This document shows, one piece after another, positions 16,910 to 24,140 of a DNA stretch of 64,000 nt. Numbering within the stretch: position 1 is the stretch's first letter; the number at the start of each line of letters is the position of its first letter. This DNA comes from Eubacteriales bacterium. GTDB taxonomy: Bacteria > Bacillota > Clostridia > Oscillospirales > Oscillospiraceae. The stretch is taken from positions 1 through 64,000 of the forward strand of contig JAUNNH010000010.1 of NCBI GenBank assembly GCA_030531505.1, given 5' to 3'. The translations under genes and the position numbers were made by a program. Under the pieces are notes generated by a model, which did not search any database, was not told where the DNA came from, and saw only the letters and a list, made by a program, of their open reading frames with translations.

Positions 16910-17415
16910 ACATGGCATACTGTCCTGTGTGTGGGACACGTCTGCACCGGAAAGAGCATCCGACGGATGGCAGCATCCCATACTGCGACACTTGCGGGGA
17001 TTATCGCTTCCCCTTTTTCAGCACCGCGATCAGCGCAATCGTTCTGGATGAAACGAAGCGTCGCATGCTGCTTATCCGGCAGTACGGAGACGATGAGCCG
17101 GTGCTCGTCGCCGGCTATGTGGACAAGGGGGAGACTGCGGAGCAGGCGGTGGTTCGGGAAATCCGGGAAGAGCTCGGTATGACGGCACGGGAGCTGCACT
17201 TCAAGCGCAGCCATTACTATGAACCGACGGAGACTCTCATGCTTAACTATACCGTGACTGTTCCGGAGACTACGGCAAGCCCCAACCTGGAGGTGGACAG
17301 CTGGTTCTGGGTCCCGGTGGAGGAAGCTCCCGGGCTTGTTCATCCCGGCGGTCTCGCGGAGACACTGCTGGGAGACTTCTTTGAGAAAACGAAGGAGACG
17401 AAGAATGTCCCTTAA
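16906..17415 (+). CDS. Nudix hydrolase with N-terminal zinc ribbon
   Basis: A 169-residue protein. Residues 5-31 form a zinc ribbon (CPVCG ... CDTCG); the Nudix box is complete in GYVDKGETAEQAVVREIREELG (about residues 69-90, shown here as GxxxxxE then REIREELG). This layout recalls NADH pyrophosphatase NudC, but the protein is much shorter than NudC (about 260 residues) and lacks its N-terminal domain. The likely role is hydrolysis of a nucleoside diphosphate derivative; the substrate is not clear. The gene overlaps the previous one by 4 bp and the next by 11 bp, so it is part of the feo operon. Confidence 0.85.
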   Translation: MNMAYCPVCGTRLHRKEHPTDGSIPYCDTCGDYRFPFFSTAISAIVLDETKRRMLLIRQYGDDEPVLVAGYVDKGETAEQAVVREIREELGMTARELHFKRSHYYEPTETLMLNYTVTVPETTASPNLEVDSWFWVPVEEAPGLVHPGGLAETLLGDFFEKTKETKNVP

Positions 17416-17848
17416 CCGTCGATACAGCGCCGGATGGATCGGTACCCTGCTGCTCCTGCCCGCGCTTCTGCTCTGCGCCTGCGGCAAAGAGCCGGCCCCT
17501 GCAGGAGAGAGCGCGGAGCATTCCTTCCGGCAGGTGAGTCAGGAGGAAGCGGTCCGACTCATGGAGACAGAGAGCGACTATCTCATCGTGGATGTCCGTC
17601 GGGCGGATGAATATGCCTCCGGGCATATCCCCGCGGCCATCAATGTCCCCAATGAGGAGATCGGGGAAGAGGCGCCGGAGGCGCTTCCTGAAAAGGATCA
17701 GCTGCTCCTGATCTATTGCCGAAGCGGGAACCGCAGCAAGCAGGCTGCGGGAAAGCTGGCCGCGCTGGGCTATACCAGAGTGGTTGAGTTCGGCGGGATC
17801 CTGGACTGGGAGGGCGAGATCGTTTCGGAGACGGAAGACGGCACCTGA
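17405..17848 (+). CDS. Rhodanese-domain lipoprotein
   Basis: A 147-residue exported protein. The N-terminal signal ends in the lipobox LCAC (Cys26), so the protein should be anchored on the outer face of the membrane. Residues 40-140 are a single rhodanese domain with IVDVRRADEYASGHIPAAINVP and the active-site loop YCRSGNRSKQAA, where the Cys carries a persulfide in active rhodaneses. The ATG at 17405 follows AAGGAG and lies inside the end of the Nudix gene. Extracellular sulfur handling or redox repair is plausible; the true acceptor is unknown. A second, cytoplasmic rhodanese is encoded at 57875. Confidence 0.88.
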   Translation: MSLNRRYSAGWIGTLLLLPALLLCACGKEPAPAGESAEHSFRQVSQEEAVRLMETESDYLIVDVRRADEYASGHIPAAINVPNEEIGEEAPEALPEKDQLLLIYCRSGNRSKQAAGKLAALGYTRVVEFGGILDWEGEIVSETEDGT

Positions 17849-17875
17849 AAAGCGAACAGAACAGGAGAAATGACC

Positions 17876-18457
17876 ATGGAACGCGCAGCTTTGCTTGTGA
17901 TCGATATGCAGAGGGGCTTTCTGAGCCCCGCGTCCCCGCTTTTCATCGACGGGGCTCCGGCGACCGTACCGGCCTGCGCTGCGGTGATCGCAGCCTGCCG
18001 GGATCGGAACATCCCGGTGATTTTCGTCACACGCCGCTATCGCGCGGATGGGAGCGATGTGGAACTCGCTCGGCGTGCGGCTTGGCTTGCGGGCGGCAAG
18101 CCGCTTTCGCCCGGCTGCGCGGAGATGGTATCGGACGCAATGCCGGAATCGTTCGGGAGCGATTCGCGGGACTACCACGTACTTAAGCCGCGCTATTCCG
18201 CTTTCTTCCAGACGGAGCTCGATCTGCTTCTGCGCCGTCTGGGGACCCGGCGTCTGCTGCTCATGGGCACGACGACGCCAAACTGCATCCGTACGACCTG
18301 CTACGATGCGCTCTCCCTTGACTATGACGTCACCGTGCTGCGCGACTGCACCTCCTCAAGGACGCCTGCCATCCAGGAGGCCAACCTGCTGGATATGGCG
18401 AATGTCGGTGCGGAGATCCTGTCTTCGGCTGATCTGCTGCGCATGCTTGCTTTCTGA
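17876..18457 (+). CDS. Isochorismatase-family cysteine hydrolase
   Basis: A 193-residue hydrolase of the isochorismatase fold (nicotinamidase, N-carbamoylsarcosine amidase and similar). The catalytic triad is visible as Asp in VIDMQRGF (Asp11), Lys in VLKPRYSAF (about 104) and Cys in NCIRTTCYDAL (about 141-147). I chose ATG 17876 because AGGAGA is 7 nt upstream; the earlier ATG at 17870 overlaps it. It follows the rhodanese gene by 27 nt and ends this operon. The lack of the nicotinamidase metal motif DxHxxxH makes nicotinamidase unlikely; the exact amide or enol ether substrate is unknown. Confidence 0.87.
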   Translation: MERAALLVIDMQRGFLSPASPLFIDGAPATVPACAAVIAACRDRNIPVIFVTRRYRADGSDVELARRAAWLAGGKPLSPGCAEMVSDAMPESFGSDSRDYHVLKPRYSAFFQTELDLLLRRLGTRRLLLMGTTTPNCIRTTCYDALSLDYDVTVLRDCTSSRTPAIQEANLLDMANVGAEILSSADLLRMLAF

Positions 18458-18475
18458 AAAAGGCGGGTATAAAAT
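18447..18475 (+). promoter_or_regulatory. Sigma-A promoter of ilvA
   Basis: TTGCTT (18447-18452, inside the end of the preceding gene), 17-bp spacer, TAAAAT (18470-18475). Confidence 0.6.
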
Positions 18476-18540
18476 AGAATTATAGAAGAGAATAAAGAAT
18501 AAAAGACGGACGAAATCGACCTGTGTCGGAGGTACATGAC

Positions 18541-19749
18541 ATGGATATTCTGCTGCGTGATATCGAGAAAGCCAACGAGAGGCTCCGCAATATCCTCCAT
18601 CATACCGAACTGGACCTCTCCTCCACCTTTTCCGCCATGACGGGCGGCCAGATCTATCTCAAATGTGAAAACCGGCAGAAGACCGGCTCCTTCAAGATCC
18701 GCGGGGCCAGCAACAAGATCGCTTCGCTTATCGAGGCAGGCAAAACCGGGCCGGTCGTTGCGTCCTCCGCCGGCAACCATGCCCAGGGAGTGGCCTATGC
18801 CGCCAAGCGCTTCGGCATCCCGGCGACGATTGTCATGCCCAAGTCCGCACCGATTGCGAAGGTCCAGGCCACCGAGGGCTATGGCGCGCGTGTCGTGCTG
18901 GCAGGCGACTGCTACGACGACGCCTATGCCGAGGCCTGCCGCATCTGCGAGGAGGAGGGAGCGACCTTCCTGCATCCCTATAACGATCCGGAGGTCATCG
19001 CCGGCCAGGGCACGCTCGGGCTGGAGATCCTGTCGGACCTGCCGTATGTGGACGTCATCGTGGCGCCGGCAGGCGGCGGGGGACTGCTCGCGGGCATCGC
19101 CGCGGCCGTCAAGCAGATCAATCCCCGCGTCAAGGTCTACGGCGTGCAGGCCGAAGGCTGCGATCCCATCGCCCGCAGCTACGCGGCCGGAAAGCTGCTG
19201 ACGAGTGACACCGCGGCGACGATCGCCGACGGCATTGCCGTGAAAGCGCCGGGCGCGATCTCCGTGGAGCTCATCAACCGCTATGCCGATGGAGTCGTGA
19301 CCGTGTCGGAGAGCGAGATCGCAAACGCCATCCTGCTGCTGATTGAGCGCTGCAAGCAGGTTGTGGAGCCTGCCGGGGCGACGCCGCTCGCGGCGGTCCT
19401 GAGCGGGAAACTTGACGTGAAGGACAAGCGCGTCGTCTGCGTCATGTCCGGCGGCAACATCGACGTGAGCTTTATCCAGTCCGTGATCGAGCGCGGCCTG
19501 GTGGCACGCCACCGGCGCATCAAGTTCCTTGTGAAGGTGCTGGACCGGCCGGGCAGCCTCGTGCAGCTGCTGAACGTCATTGCCGACGCAGGGGCGAACA
19601 TCATGACTATTGAACACGATAAGCTCAACCCGAGTCTGCTGCCCAACGAGACAAGCGTGCATATCGCCTGTGAGGTGGGCGGCGCGGAGCATGCCGCCGC
19701 GCTTACGGAGAAGCTGCACGCCTGCGGTTATGAGGTCGAACTGGAATAA
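18541..19749 (+). CDS. ilvA: Threonine ammonia-lyase with C-terminal ACT domain
   Basis: A 402-residue PLP enzyme converting threonine to 2-oxobutyrate and ammonia, the first step towards isoleucine or part of threonine breakdown. The PLP Lys is in KTGSFKIRGASNK (about residue 58), the phosphate-binding glycine loop is APAGGGGLLAG, and SSAGNHAQGVAYAA is a family signature. Residues 325-402 form one ACT domain (KFLVKVLDRPGSLVQLL, then ANIMTIEHDK). This form, about 400 residues with one ACT domain, is the one usual in Clostridia. I chose ATG 18541, 8 nt after GGAGG, over an upstream GTG. It stands alone between its own promoter and terminator. Confidence 0.93.
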   Translation: MDILLRDIEKANERLRNILHHTELDLSSTFSAMTGGQIYLKCENRQKTGSFKIRGASNKIASLIEAGKTGPVVASSAGNHAQGVAYAAKRFGIPATIVMPKSAPIAKVQATEGYGARVVLAGDCYDDAYAEACRICEEEGATFLHPYNDPEVIAGQGTLGLEILSDLPYVDVIVAPAGGGGLLAGIAAAVKQINPRVKVYGVQAEGCDPIARSYAAGKLLTSDTAATIADGIAVKAPGAISVELINRYADGVVTVSESEIANAILLLIERCKQVVEPAGATPLAAVLSGKLDVKDKRVVCVMSGGNIDVSFIQSVIERGLVARHRRIKFLVKVLDRPGSLVQLLNVIADAGANIMTIEHDKLNPSLLPNETSVHIACEVGGAEHAAALTEKLHACGYEVELE

Positions 19750-19771
19750 AACGGGAGAAAACTTTTGGGTT

Positions 19772-19805
19772 TCAAGCCGGGGAGAAATCCCCGGCTTGAC
19801 TTTTT
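19772..19805 (+). terminator. Terminator of ilvA
   Basis: A perfect 12-bp stem (TCAAGCCGGGGA, GAAA loop) followed by C and TTTTT. Its distal arm overlaps the -35 box of the next promoter. Confidence 0.85.
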
Positions 19806-19824
19806 CCGCTCTTCCAGATAGTAT
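19796..19824 (+). promoter_or_regulatory. Promoter of the VWA/MoxR operon, overlapping the ilvA terminator
   Basis: TTGACT (19796-19801), 17-bp spacer containing the terminator T run, TAGTAT (19819-19824). The start codon at 19840 is only about 8-9 nt from the predicted transcript start. Confidence 0.6.
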
Positions 19825-19839
19825 GAAATCGGTGATATC

Positions 19840-20886
19840 ATGGAAATGGATACTATTCGCCTGGAACTGGCGGAGCATTATCCCCAATGGCGGGATGAGA
19901 TCGGCGTGCTGGAGCTGCGTGAGAGCGGCGACGCGGCGCCGATGGATAACGACGGCCGCGTGATCTATTATAACGGCCGCGCCATGCGCTTCTTTACCCC
20001 CGAGCATCAGCTTTTCTTCCTGGCACAGCAGCTGCTGCACGTCCATCTGGCCCATCATGCCCGCGGCGAGGGAAAGGATCCCTGGTACTGGCGACGGGCA
20101 AGCGACGCCGTGGTGAACGCGATGCTGAAGGCCGACGGTTTTGAGCTGCCGGAGGATGCGGTGCTCTTCCCCGAGGAGGGTGACTGGAGCGCCGAGGAAC
20201 TATACGGCCGGATCGTGGGCGAAAAAAAGGAAGAGAAAAAAGAGGAGACGCAGGAAGACCCGCGCCCCAAAAAGAAAAAGCCGACGCTGCAGGGCCGTCT
20301 GGCCGACACGGAAAAGGGCGCGCGGGAGCGCGAGATCGCGGATCCCGGCCTGGCCGAAGCCATCGCCGGCCTGGCGGATCTGCTTGAGCCGAGCATGCAG
20401 CTCGACTATGACTGGTTCCCGGGCGACACGATCCGGGACGGGATGCTGCGAGAGAATTTCAAGCCCTATCCGGTGCCGCATGCCGAGATCCTGCTGGACA
20501 CCAGCGCTTCGGTCGACAGCGATCTGCTGCGCGCCTTTGTGCGGGGTGTGAAGGGGCTGCTGCGCTCGGACGCGGTCGTGCGCGTCGGCTGCTTTGATAC
20601 GGAGTTTTACGGTTTCCAGGAGATCCGCAGCGAGCAGGATATCGACCGGCTTGAGCTGCGCGGCGCAGGCGGTACGAACTTTGAGGCTGCGATCCACGCC
20701 TTTACCGGCGACGCCGAGACGAGGATCATCTTTACAGACGGCTATGCCGAGATGCCGGAGGAGCGCTGCGACGCCATCTGGCTCATATACAGCGATATGC
20801 CCGTCCACCCGAACGGGGGACGCGCGATCTATGTTCGAAAACCCGAGGAGAAAGAGACGCATGAGATCGATTTCCTTATCACATGA
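19840..20886 (+). CDS. DUF2201-type protein: degenerate metallopeptidase domain plus VWA-like domain
   Basis: A 348-residue protein of the putative metallopeptidase/VWA-like family (PF13203 plus PF09967). The C-terminal third shows a VWA fold with HAEILLDTSASVDSDLL (MIDAS-like DTSAS), GAGGTNFEAAIHAF and RIIFTDGYAEMP. The middle is a charged linker rich in Lys and Glu (about residues 126-150). In the N-terminal domain the expected HExxH zinc motif is replaced by QQLLH (in FFLAQQLLHVHLAHH), so a peptidase function looks lost. The next gene is a MoxR AAA ATPase overlapping by 26 bp; such pairs act as chaperones for insertion of cofactors or assembly of complexes. The client is unknown. The ribosome site is poor and the leader is very short. 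Confidence 0.85.
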   Translation: MEMDTIRLELAEHYPQWRDEIGVLELRESGDAAPMDNDGRVIYYNGRAMRFFTPEHQLFFLAQQLLHVHLAHHARGEGKDPWYWRRASDAVVNAMLKADGFELPEDAVLFPEEGDWSAEELYGRIVGEKKEEKKEETQEDPRPKKKKPTLQGRLADTEKGAREREIADPGLAEAIAGLADLLEPSMQLDYDWFPGDTIRDGMLRENFKPYPVPHAEILLDTSASVDSDLLRAFVRGVKGLLRSDAVVRVGCFDTEFYGFQEIRSEQDIDRLELRGAGGTNFEAAIHAFTGDAETRIIFTDGYAEMPEERCDAIWLIYSDMPVHPNGGRAIYVRKPEEKETHEIDFLIT

Positions 20887-22498
20887 ACAGGTGTTTGCCC
20901 GGCCTCTGCCGCTGTTTCGCGCACTCGGCGCGTCCGCTCCGGCGAGCGACCTGGTGCTGCTGACCATCCCCGACGACGGATTTGCCGTAGACGGAGGGCA
21001 CGTCAACTGGTACCTGGCCGGCGGGAAGTGCGCCGACCGCTTTGGACGCGACAACGACTGTGCGGTTTGCGCGGTGCGCCCGGCGCTGCTGCTCGAGGCA
21101 GGGGAGGAAAAGCTGCTGAAGCATCTGCGCGAGAGCGGCGGTGTGACCACGGCGGAGTTCGGGACCTATCCGACGGCACTGCTGGAGCAGAGCCAGCGCG
21201 ATCTGGCGGAAAAGCAGTTCGCGGACGGAACGCTTCCGGACACGGGCAAGCGGATATCCGTCCGTGGCGAGGCGCTTCCGGTCTATCGCCTCGGCGGCAA
21301 GCAGCTTGTGCGCGTTGAGGCGCGCTCCGGCGGTGCGACAGGCTATGTTCAGCTCTCCGACGGAACGGTCGTGAGCGAAGGGGACTCTGTCTTTCTCGAA
21401 CTGCGACCGGTGCGCTGGTTTTATGATGCGGCGAATCGCCTCCTCGTGAGCGGAGCGGCGCTGCTGGCCGGACTCGAGCGGGAGGAGGCGGCGGCCTATC
21501 TGGAGCGGGACTTCCTGCGGGAGCTCACCGCCGAGGAGAAGCAGGAGCTGCCCGCGGACGCGCCTTTCCGCGTGGAGGAGCATGATGAGCTGAGCCTGAT
21601 CCGCGCCTTCGTCGAGGCGGATATCCCGGTGTTCATCCATGGCCTCTCCGGCGACGGCAAGAGCGACCGCGTCAAAGAGATCGATCCGCAGGTGCTGGAT
21701 ATCGAACTCGTGAACGAGACGCCCGAGACCATCAACGGCCGCGCCGTCTATAACGAGGCGAAGGACGAGATTATCGACATCAAGCCTGTGTGGCTCGTAA
21801 AGCTCGAACGGCTCTGCGAGGACGGGGAACTGCATATCCTGTTCTTCGATGAGCTCACCAACGCCACCAAGCAGACCCAATCGGTCATTTTCAAGATCGT
21901 GCTGGAGCGTTTCGTGAACAACCGCTGGCCGCTCCCGCCGAACGCGCGCGTCGTCGCCGCCGGCAACGACCGCAGCGAGTCGAGTGCGGCGCACGATTTG
22001 GCCGAGCCGCTCTTCGGCCGCTTTGCACACATCTATATCCGCACGACAGTGGAGAACTGGATGCCCTGGGCCGTGCGCAAGGGCATCAATCCCTATGTGC
22101 TGGAGTTTCTGGCGAACAACGACCTCTATCTCCGCACCGCCTATACCGGTACGGAGGGGCATGCGGATCCGCGCCGCTGGGAGATGGTTTCCCGCGCACT
22201 GGACAGCTCCGGCAACGATTTTGCACTGCTCGCTCCGCTGGTCGGTCGGGATACGGCGGACGCCTTCATCCGTTTCTTCCGTGCCCGTCAGCTCTCCACG
22301 CTCGGCCAGTACAGTGATGAGGAGCTTGCGCGTTTCAATGCCGCACGCCGCTATCAGCTGGCGCAGCAGTGCCTTTATGCTGCAGCCGCTCGCCCGCGCG
22401 AGGCGCGGGAGCTGGTGAGCCGGCTCGGACCGGAATATCTGGCCTGGTTCGAATATGTCCTCGAGAGAAAAGAAAAAGAGAGAAGAGCGATCGGATGA
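20861..22498 (+). CDS. MoxR-family AAA ATPase with DUF6273-like N-terminal region
   Basis: A 545-residue protein. The C-terminal half is a MoxR-type AAA ATPase: Walker A GLSGDGKS (residues 261-268), Walker B LFFDELTNA (about 326-334), sensor region VVAAGNDRSE. The N-terminal 200 residues are not usual for MoxR. They carry WYLAGG ... CAVRPALLLE near residues 45-78, FGTYPTALLEQSQ near 101-113 and LRPVRWFYDAANRLLVSG near 180-197, an order resembling DUF6273 (a C-type-lectin-like domain). I chose ATG 20861, with GAGGAG upstream; it overlaps the VWA gene by 26 bp, so the two are translationally coupled. It presumably remodels a client with the VWA partner in the cytoplasm. Confidence 0.85.
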   Translation: MRSISLSHEQVFARPLPLFRALGASAPASDLVLLTIPDDGFAVDGGHVNWYLAGGKCADRFGRDNDCAVCAVRPALLLEAGEEKLLKHLRESGGVTTAEFGTYPTALLEQSQRDLAEKQFADGTLPDTGKRISVRGEALPVYRLGGKQLVRVEARSGGATGYVQLSDGTVVSEGDSVFLELRPVRWFYDAANRLLVSGAALLAGLEREEAAAYLERDFLRELTAEEKQELPADAPFRVEEHDELSLIRAFVEADIPVFIHGLSGDGKSDRVKEIDPQVLDIELVNETPETINGRAVYNEAKDEIIDIKPVWLVKLERLCEDGELHILFFDELTNATKQTQSVIFKIVLERFVNNRWPLPPNARVVAAGNDRSESSAAHDLAEPLFGRFAHIYIRTTVENWMPWAVRKGINPYVLEFLANNDLYLRTAYTGTEGHADPRRWEMVSRALDSSGNDFALLAPLVGRDTADAFIRFFRARQLSTLGQYSDEELARFNAARRYQLAQQCLYAAAARPREARELVSRLGPEYLAWFEYVLERKEKERRAIG

Positions 22499-23040
22499 AC
22501 ATGACAAAAACACACAAGATGACCGTGTCCGCCATGCTGTTTGCGCTCGGCCTCGTGCTGCCCTTTCTGACCGGGCAGATCCCGCAGATCGGACAGATGC
22601 TCTGCCCGATGCATATCCCGGTCTTCCTCTGCGGCCTGATCTGCGGCTGGCCTTGGGGCGCCGCGGTGGGTTTCCTGCTTCCGCTGGTGCGCTCCGTCCT
22701 CTTTGGCATGCCGGTGATTTTCCCCAACGGCATCGCCATGGCCTTTGAGCTTGCGACCTATGGTTTGGTCGCCGGGCTCATCTATTTCCGGAAGGGCTAT
22801 TTCTGCCTGCGCTCCTGCTATGTTGCGCTGATCACCGCGATGATCGCGGGCCGTGTGGTCTGGGGTCTTGCGCGCTGTGTGCTGCTGGGCTTCGGCGGGA
22901 CCTTCACATGGAAGATGTTCGTGGCCGGGGCACTGCTCAACGCGATCCCGGGCATCATCCTGCACCTGATCCTGGTCCCGGGCGTGATGCTGGCACTTGG
23001 CAGGACGGGTCTTGTACCCTTCGAAAAGAAAGACGCATAA
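22495..23040 (+). CDS. ECF transporter S component, substrate unknown
   Basis: A 181-residue protein with about five to six membrane spans and the overall look of an energy-coupling-factor S component: KMTVSAMLFALGLVLPFL at the start, ICGWPWGAAVGFLLPLVRS, AMAFELATYGLVAGLIYF, and a C-terminal NAIPGIILHLILVPGVMLAL. S components bind one vitamin or metal and share the EcfA/EcfT module. The start overlaps the MoxR stop (ATGA). Thiamine pyrophosphokinase is the convergent neighbour, but thiamine uptake is not supported by the sequence itself. The genes for EcfA and EcfT are not in the window. Confidence 0.75.
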   Translation: MNMTKTHKMTVSAMLFALGLVLPFLTGQIPQIGQMLCPMHIPVFLCGLICGWPWGAAVGFLLPLVRSVLFGMPVIFPNGIAMAFELATYGLVAGLIYFRKGYFCLRSCYVALITAMIAGRVVWGLARCVLLGFGGTFTWKMFVAGALLNAIPGIILHLILVPGVMLALGRTGLVPFEKKDA

Positions 23041-23082
23041 AAACAGCGAAGCCGGACGGGTCGACCGTCCGGTTTCGCTGTT
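23041..23082. terminator. Bidirectional terminator between ECF S gene and thiN
   Basis: A stem of about 19 bp with one G-T pair (AAACAGCGAAGCCGGACGG with its complement) between two convergent genes. Confidence 0.75.
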
Positions 23083-23086
23083 TGGT

Positions 23087-23704
23087 TCAGAGTCTGGAGA
23101 ACACGATCAGAAGCGCGCCTTCCCGCACCGTGACCGTGGCTGTATCGGCAAGCCACTCGTTACTGACGCCGAGCGGGAAAGCGTTCGTGAGCTCCGCATC
23201 CTCAACCGTGTATTTCGTGCCGCACAGGGTGACGCCCCGGCAGCGATCCGACAGGGAGAACACGGAGAGGGAAAAGCCCTCACGGCGCGGAAGAAGAAGT
23301 CTGCCGTTTCGCAGGATCCGCGCCTCCGTGTCTGGGTCGACGAGCTGCAGATGCAGCCCGTGCTCCTCGGCGAAGAGCAGGCTCTGGAGGTTTGCCAGCG
23401 CATGATCGAGCCGGCCGCCGAGCGCGCAGCAGAGGAGCCCTTGCGTGCATCCCGCATCGACAGCGGCGCGGATGGCACTCATGGTATCGGTGTCGTCCTT
23501 CTCGGTGGGCAGGCGGCGCAGCGGCACGACGGGATCCACCGGCCCGGCATAGGAATCGAAGTCGCTCACGATGAGATCGGGTATGATCCCGCAGCGCACA
23601 GCGTAGGTATACCCGCGGTCACAGGCGATGACAAAGGTGTCCTCGTCAGGTGCGGGCAGGGGAGCGAAGTCCCCGCCGGAGATGATTAGGCACTTGCTTT
23701 TCAA
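23087..23704 (-). CDS. thiN: Thiamine pyrophosphokinase
   Basis: A 205-residue enzyme that makes thiamine diphosphate from thiamine and ATP. The N-terminal domain shows VIACDRGYTYAVRCGIIPDLIVSDFDS-type sequence with the metal-binding SDFDS, then LPTEKDDTDTMSAI, and ALGGRLDHALANL; the C-terminal beta-sandwich has TLCGTKYTVEDAEL and ATVTVREGALLIVFS. The reading frame can open at GTG 23711-23713, but that codon overlaps the ribosome site GAGGGG. A TTG at 23702-23704 lies 8 nt after it, so I prefer the TTG start. The gene lies just downstream of tRNA-Gly on the same strand and has a convergent ECF S gene. Confidence 0.88.
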   Translation of the reverse strand: MKSKCLIISGGDFAPLPAPDEDTFVIACDRGYTYAVRCGIIPDLIVSDFDSYAGPVDPVVPLRRLPTEKDDTDTMSAIRAAVDAGCTQGLLCCALGGRLDHALANLQSLLFAEEHGLHLQLVDPDTEARILRNGRLLLPRREGFSLSVFSLSDRCRGVTLCGTKYTVEDAELTNAFPLGVSNEWLADTATVTVREGALLIVFSRL

Positions 23705-23738
23705 TGGGAACACCCCTCAAATAACGTGATAAGAAGGA

Positions 23739-23765
23739 AGCGACACGCCGCAGCGTGTCGCTTTT
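23739..23765. terminator. Terminator between tRNA-Gly and thiN
   Basis: A perfect 9-bp stem (GCGACACGC, CGCA loop, 23740-23761). On the minus strand it follows the tRNA; on the plus strand it is followed by TTTT. Confidence 0.7.
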
Positions 23766-23766
23766 C

Positions 23767-23840
23767 TGGAGCGGATGATGGGAGTCGAACCCACCTTATC
23801 GGCTTGGGAAGCCGGAGTTCTACCGATGAACTACATCCGC
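23767..23840 (-). tRNA. tRNA-Gly (anticodon CCC)
   Basis: Read on the minus strand: acceptor arm GCGGATG pairing with CATCCGC, discriminator T and an encoded CCA (complement of 23767-23769). The D arm is GTTC...GAAC, the anticodon loop is TTCCCAA (anticodon CCC) on stem CCGGC/GCCGA, and the T arm is GTGGG-TTCGACT-CCCAT. All arms are in place, total 74 nt with CCA. Confidence 0.95.
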
Positions 23841-23853
23841 AAAACGTGTTCGT

Positions 23854-23882
23854 AGTATAGCATAGCGCGCAGCGAAATTCAA
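23854..23882 (-). promoter_or_regulatory. Promoter of tRNA-Gly
   Basis: Minus strand: TTGAAT (complement of 23877-23882), 17-bp spacer, TATACT (complement of 23854-23859), 13 nt before the tRNA 5' end. Confidence 0.75.
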
Positions 23883-24060
23883 GAGCGGATTTTCAGATTT
23901 TTTCGTCTGCGTTCAGCAGGCTTTTCAGACGGAGAACGCTATGCTCAAATCGCCGGGCACGGGCTGAAGGGGAGCGGGAAGCGCGCGGCCGCTCCCCGGA
24001 TGCCTGTACCGCGGCAGTGCCCGGTTCACCGCTATCAGCAGTGCCCGGTTCACCGCTATC
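23883..24060. repeat. Intergenic stretch with a 24-bp tandem duplication
   Basis: GCAGTGCCCGGTTCACCGCT plus ATC occurs at 24014-24036 and again at 24038-24060, a period of 24 bp. The stretch lies between divergent tRNA-Gly and a lipoprotein gene. A minus-strand open frame through it has no ribosome site and runs into the lipoprotein gene; I see no real gene here. Confidence 0.7.
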
Positions 24061-24066
24061 CCACTC

Positions 24067-24095
24067 TTGCTTTTTTTGGCTTTGTTCGCTATAGT
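24067..24095 (+). promoter_or_regulatory. Promoter of the lipoprotein/zinc-ribbon/TPM operon
   Basis: TTGCTT (24067-24072), 17-bp spacer, TATAGT (24090-24095), about 45 nt before the lipoprotein start. Confidence 0.6.
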
Positions 24096-24140
24096 ATATA
24101 AAGATAGGGCAATGCTCTGTCAAGGAAAGGAACACATGGC

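Noticed and set aside
16906-17415. NADH pyrophosphatase (NudC) identity for the Nudix gene
   Set aside because: The N-terminal NudC domain is missing and the protein is about 90 residues too short; only zinc ribbon plus Nudix box can be supported.
20594-20860. 89-codon upstream extension of the MoxR gene
   Set aside because: It lies wholly inside the VWA gene and is Ser/Arg/Thr-rich; the ATG at 20861 has a ribosome site.
24014-24060. CRISPR-like repeat
   Set aside because: Only two copies with a 1-bp separation; there are no spacers and no cas genes.
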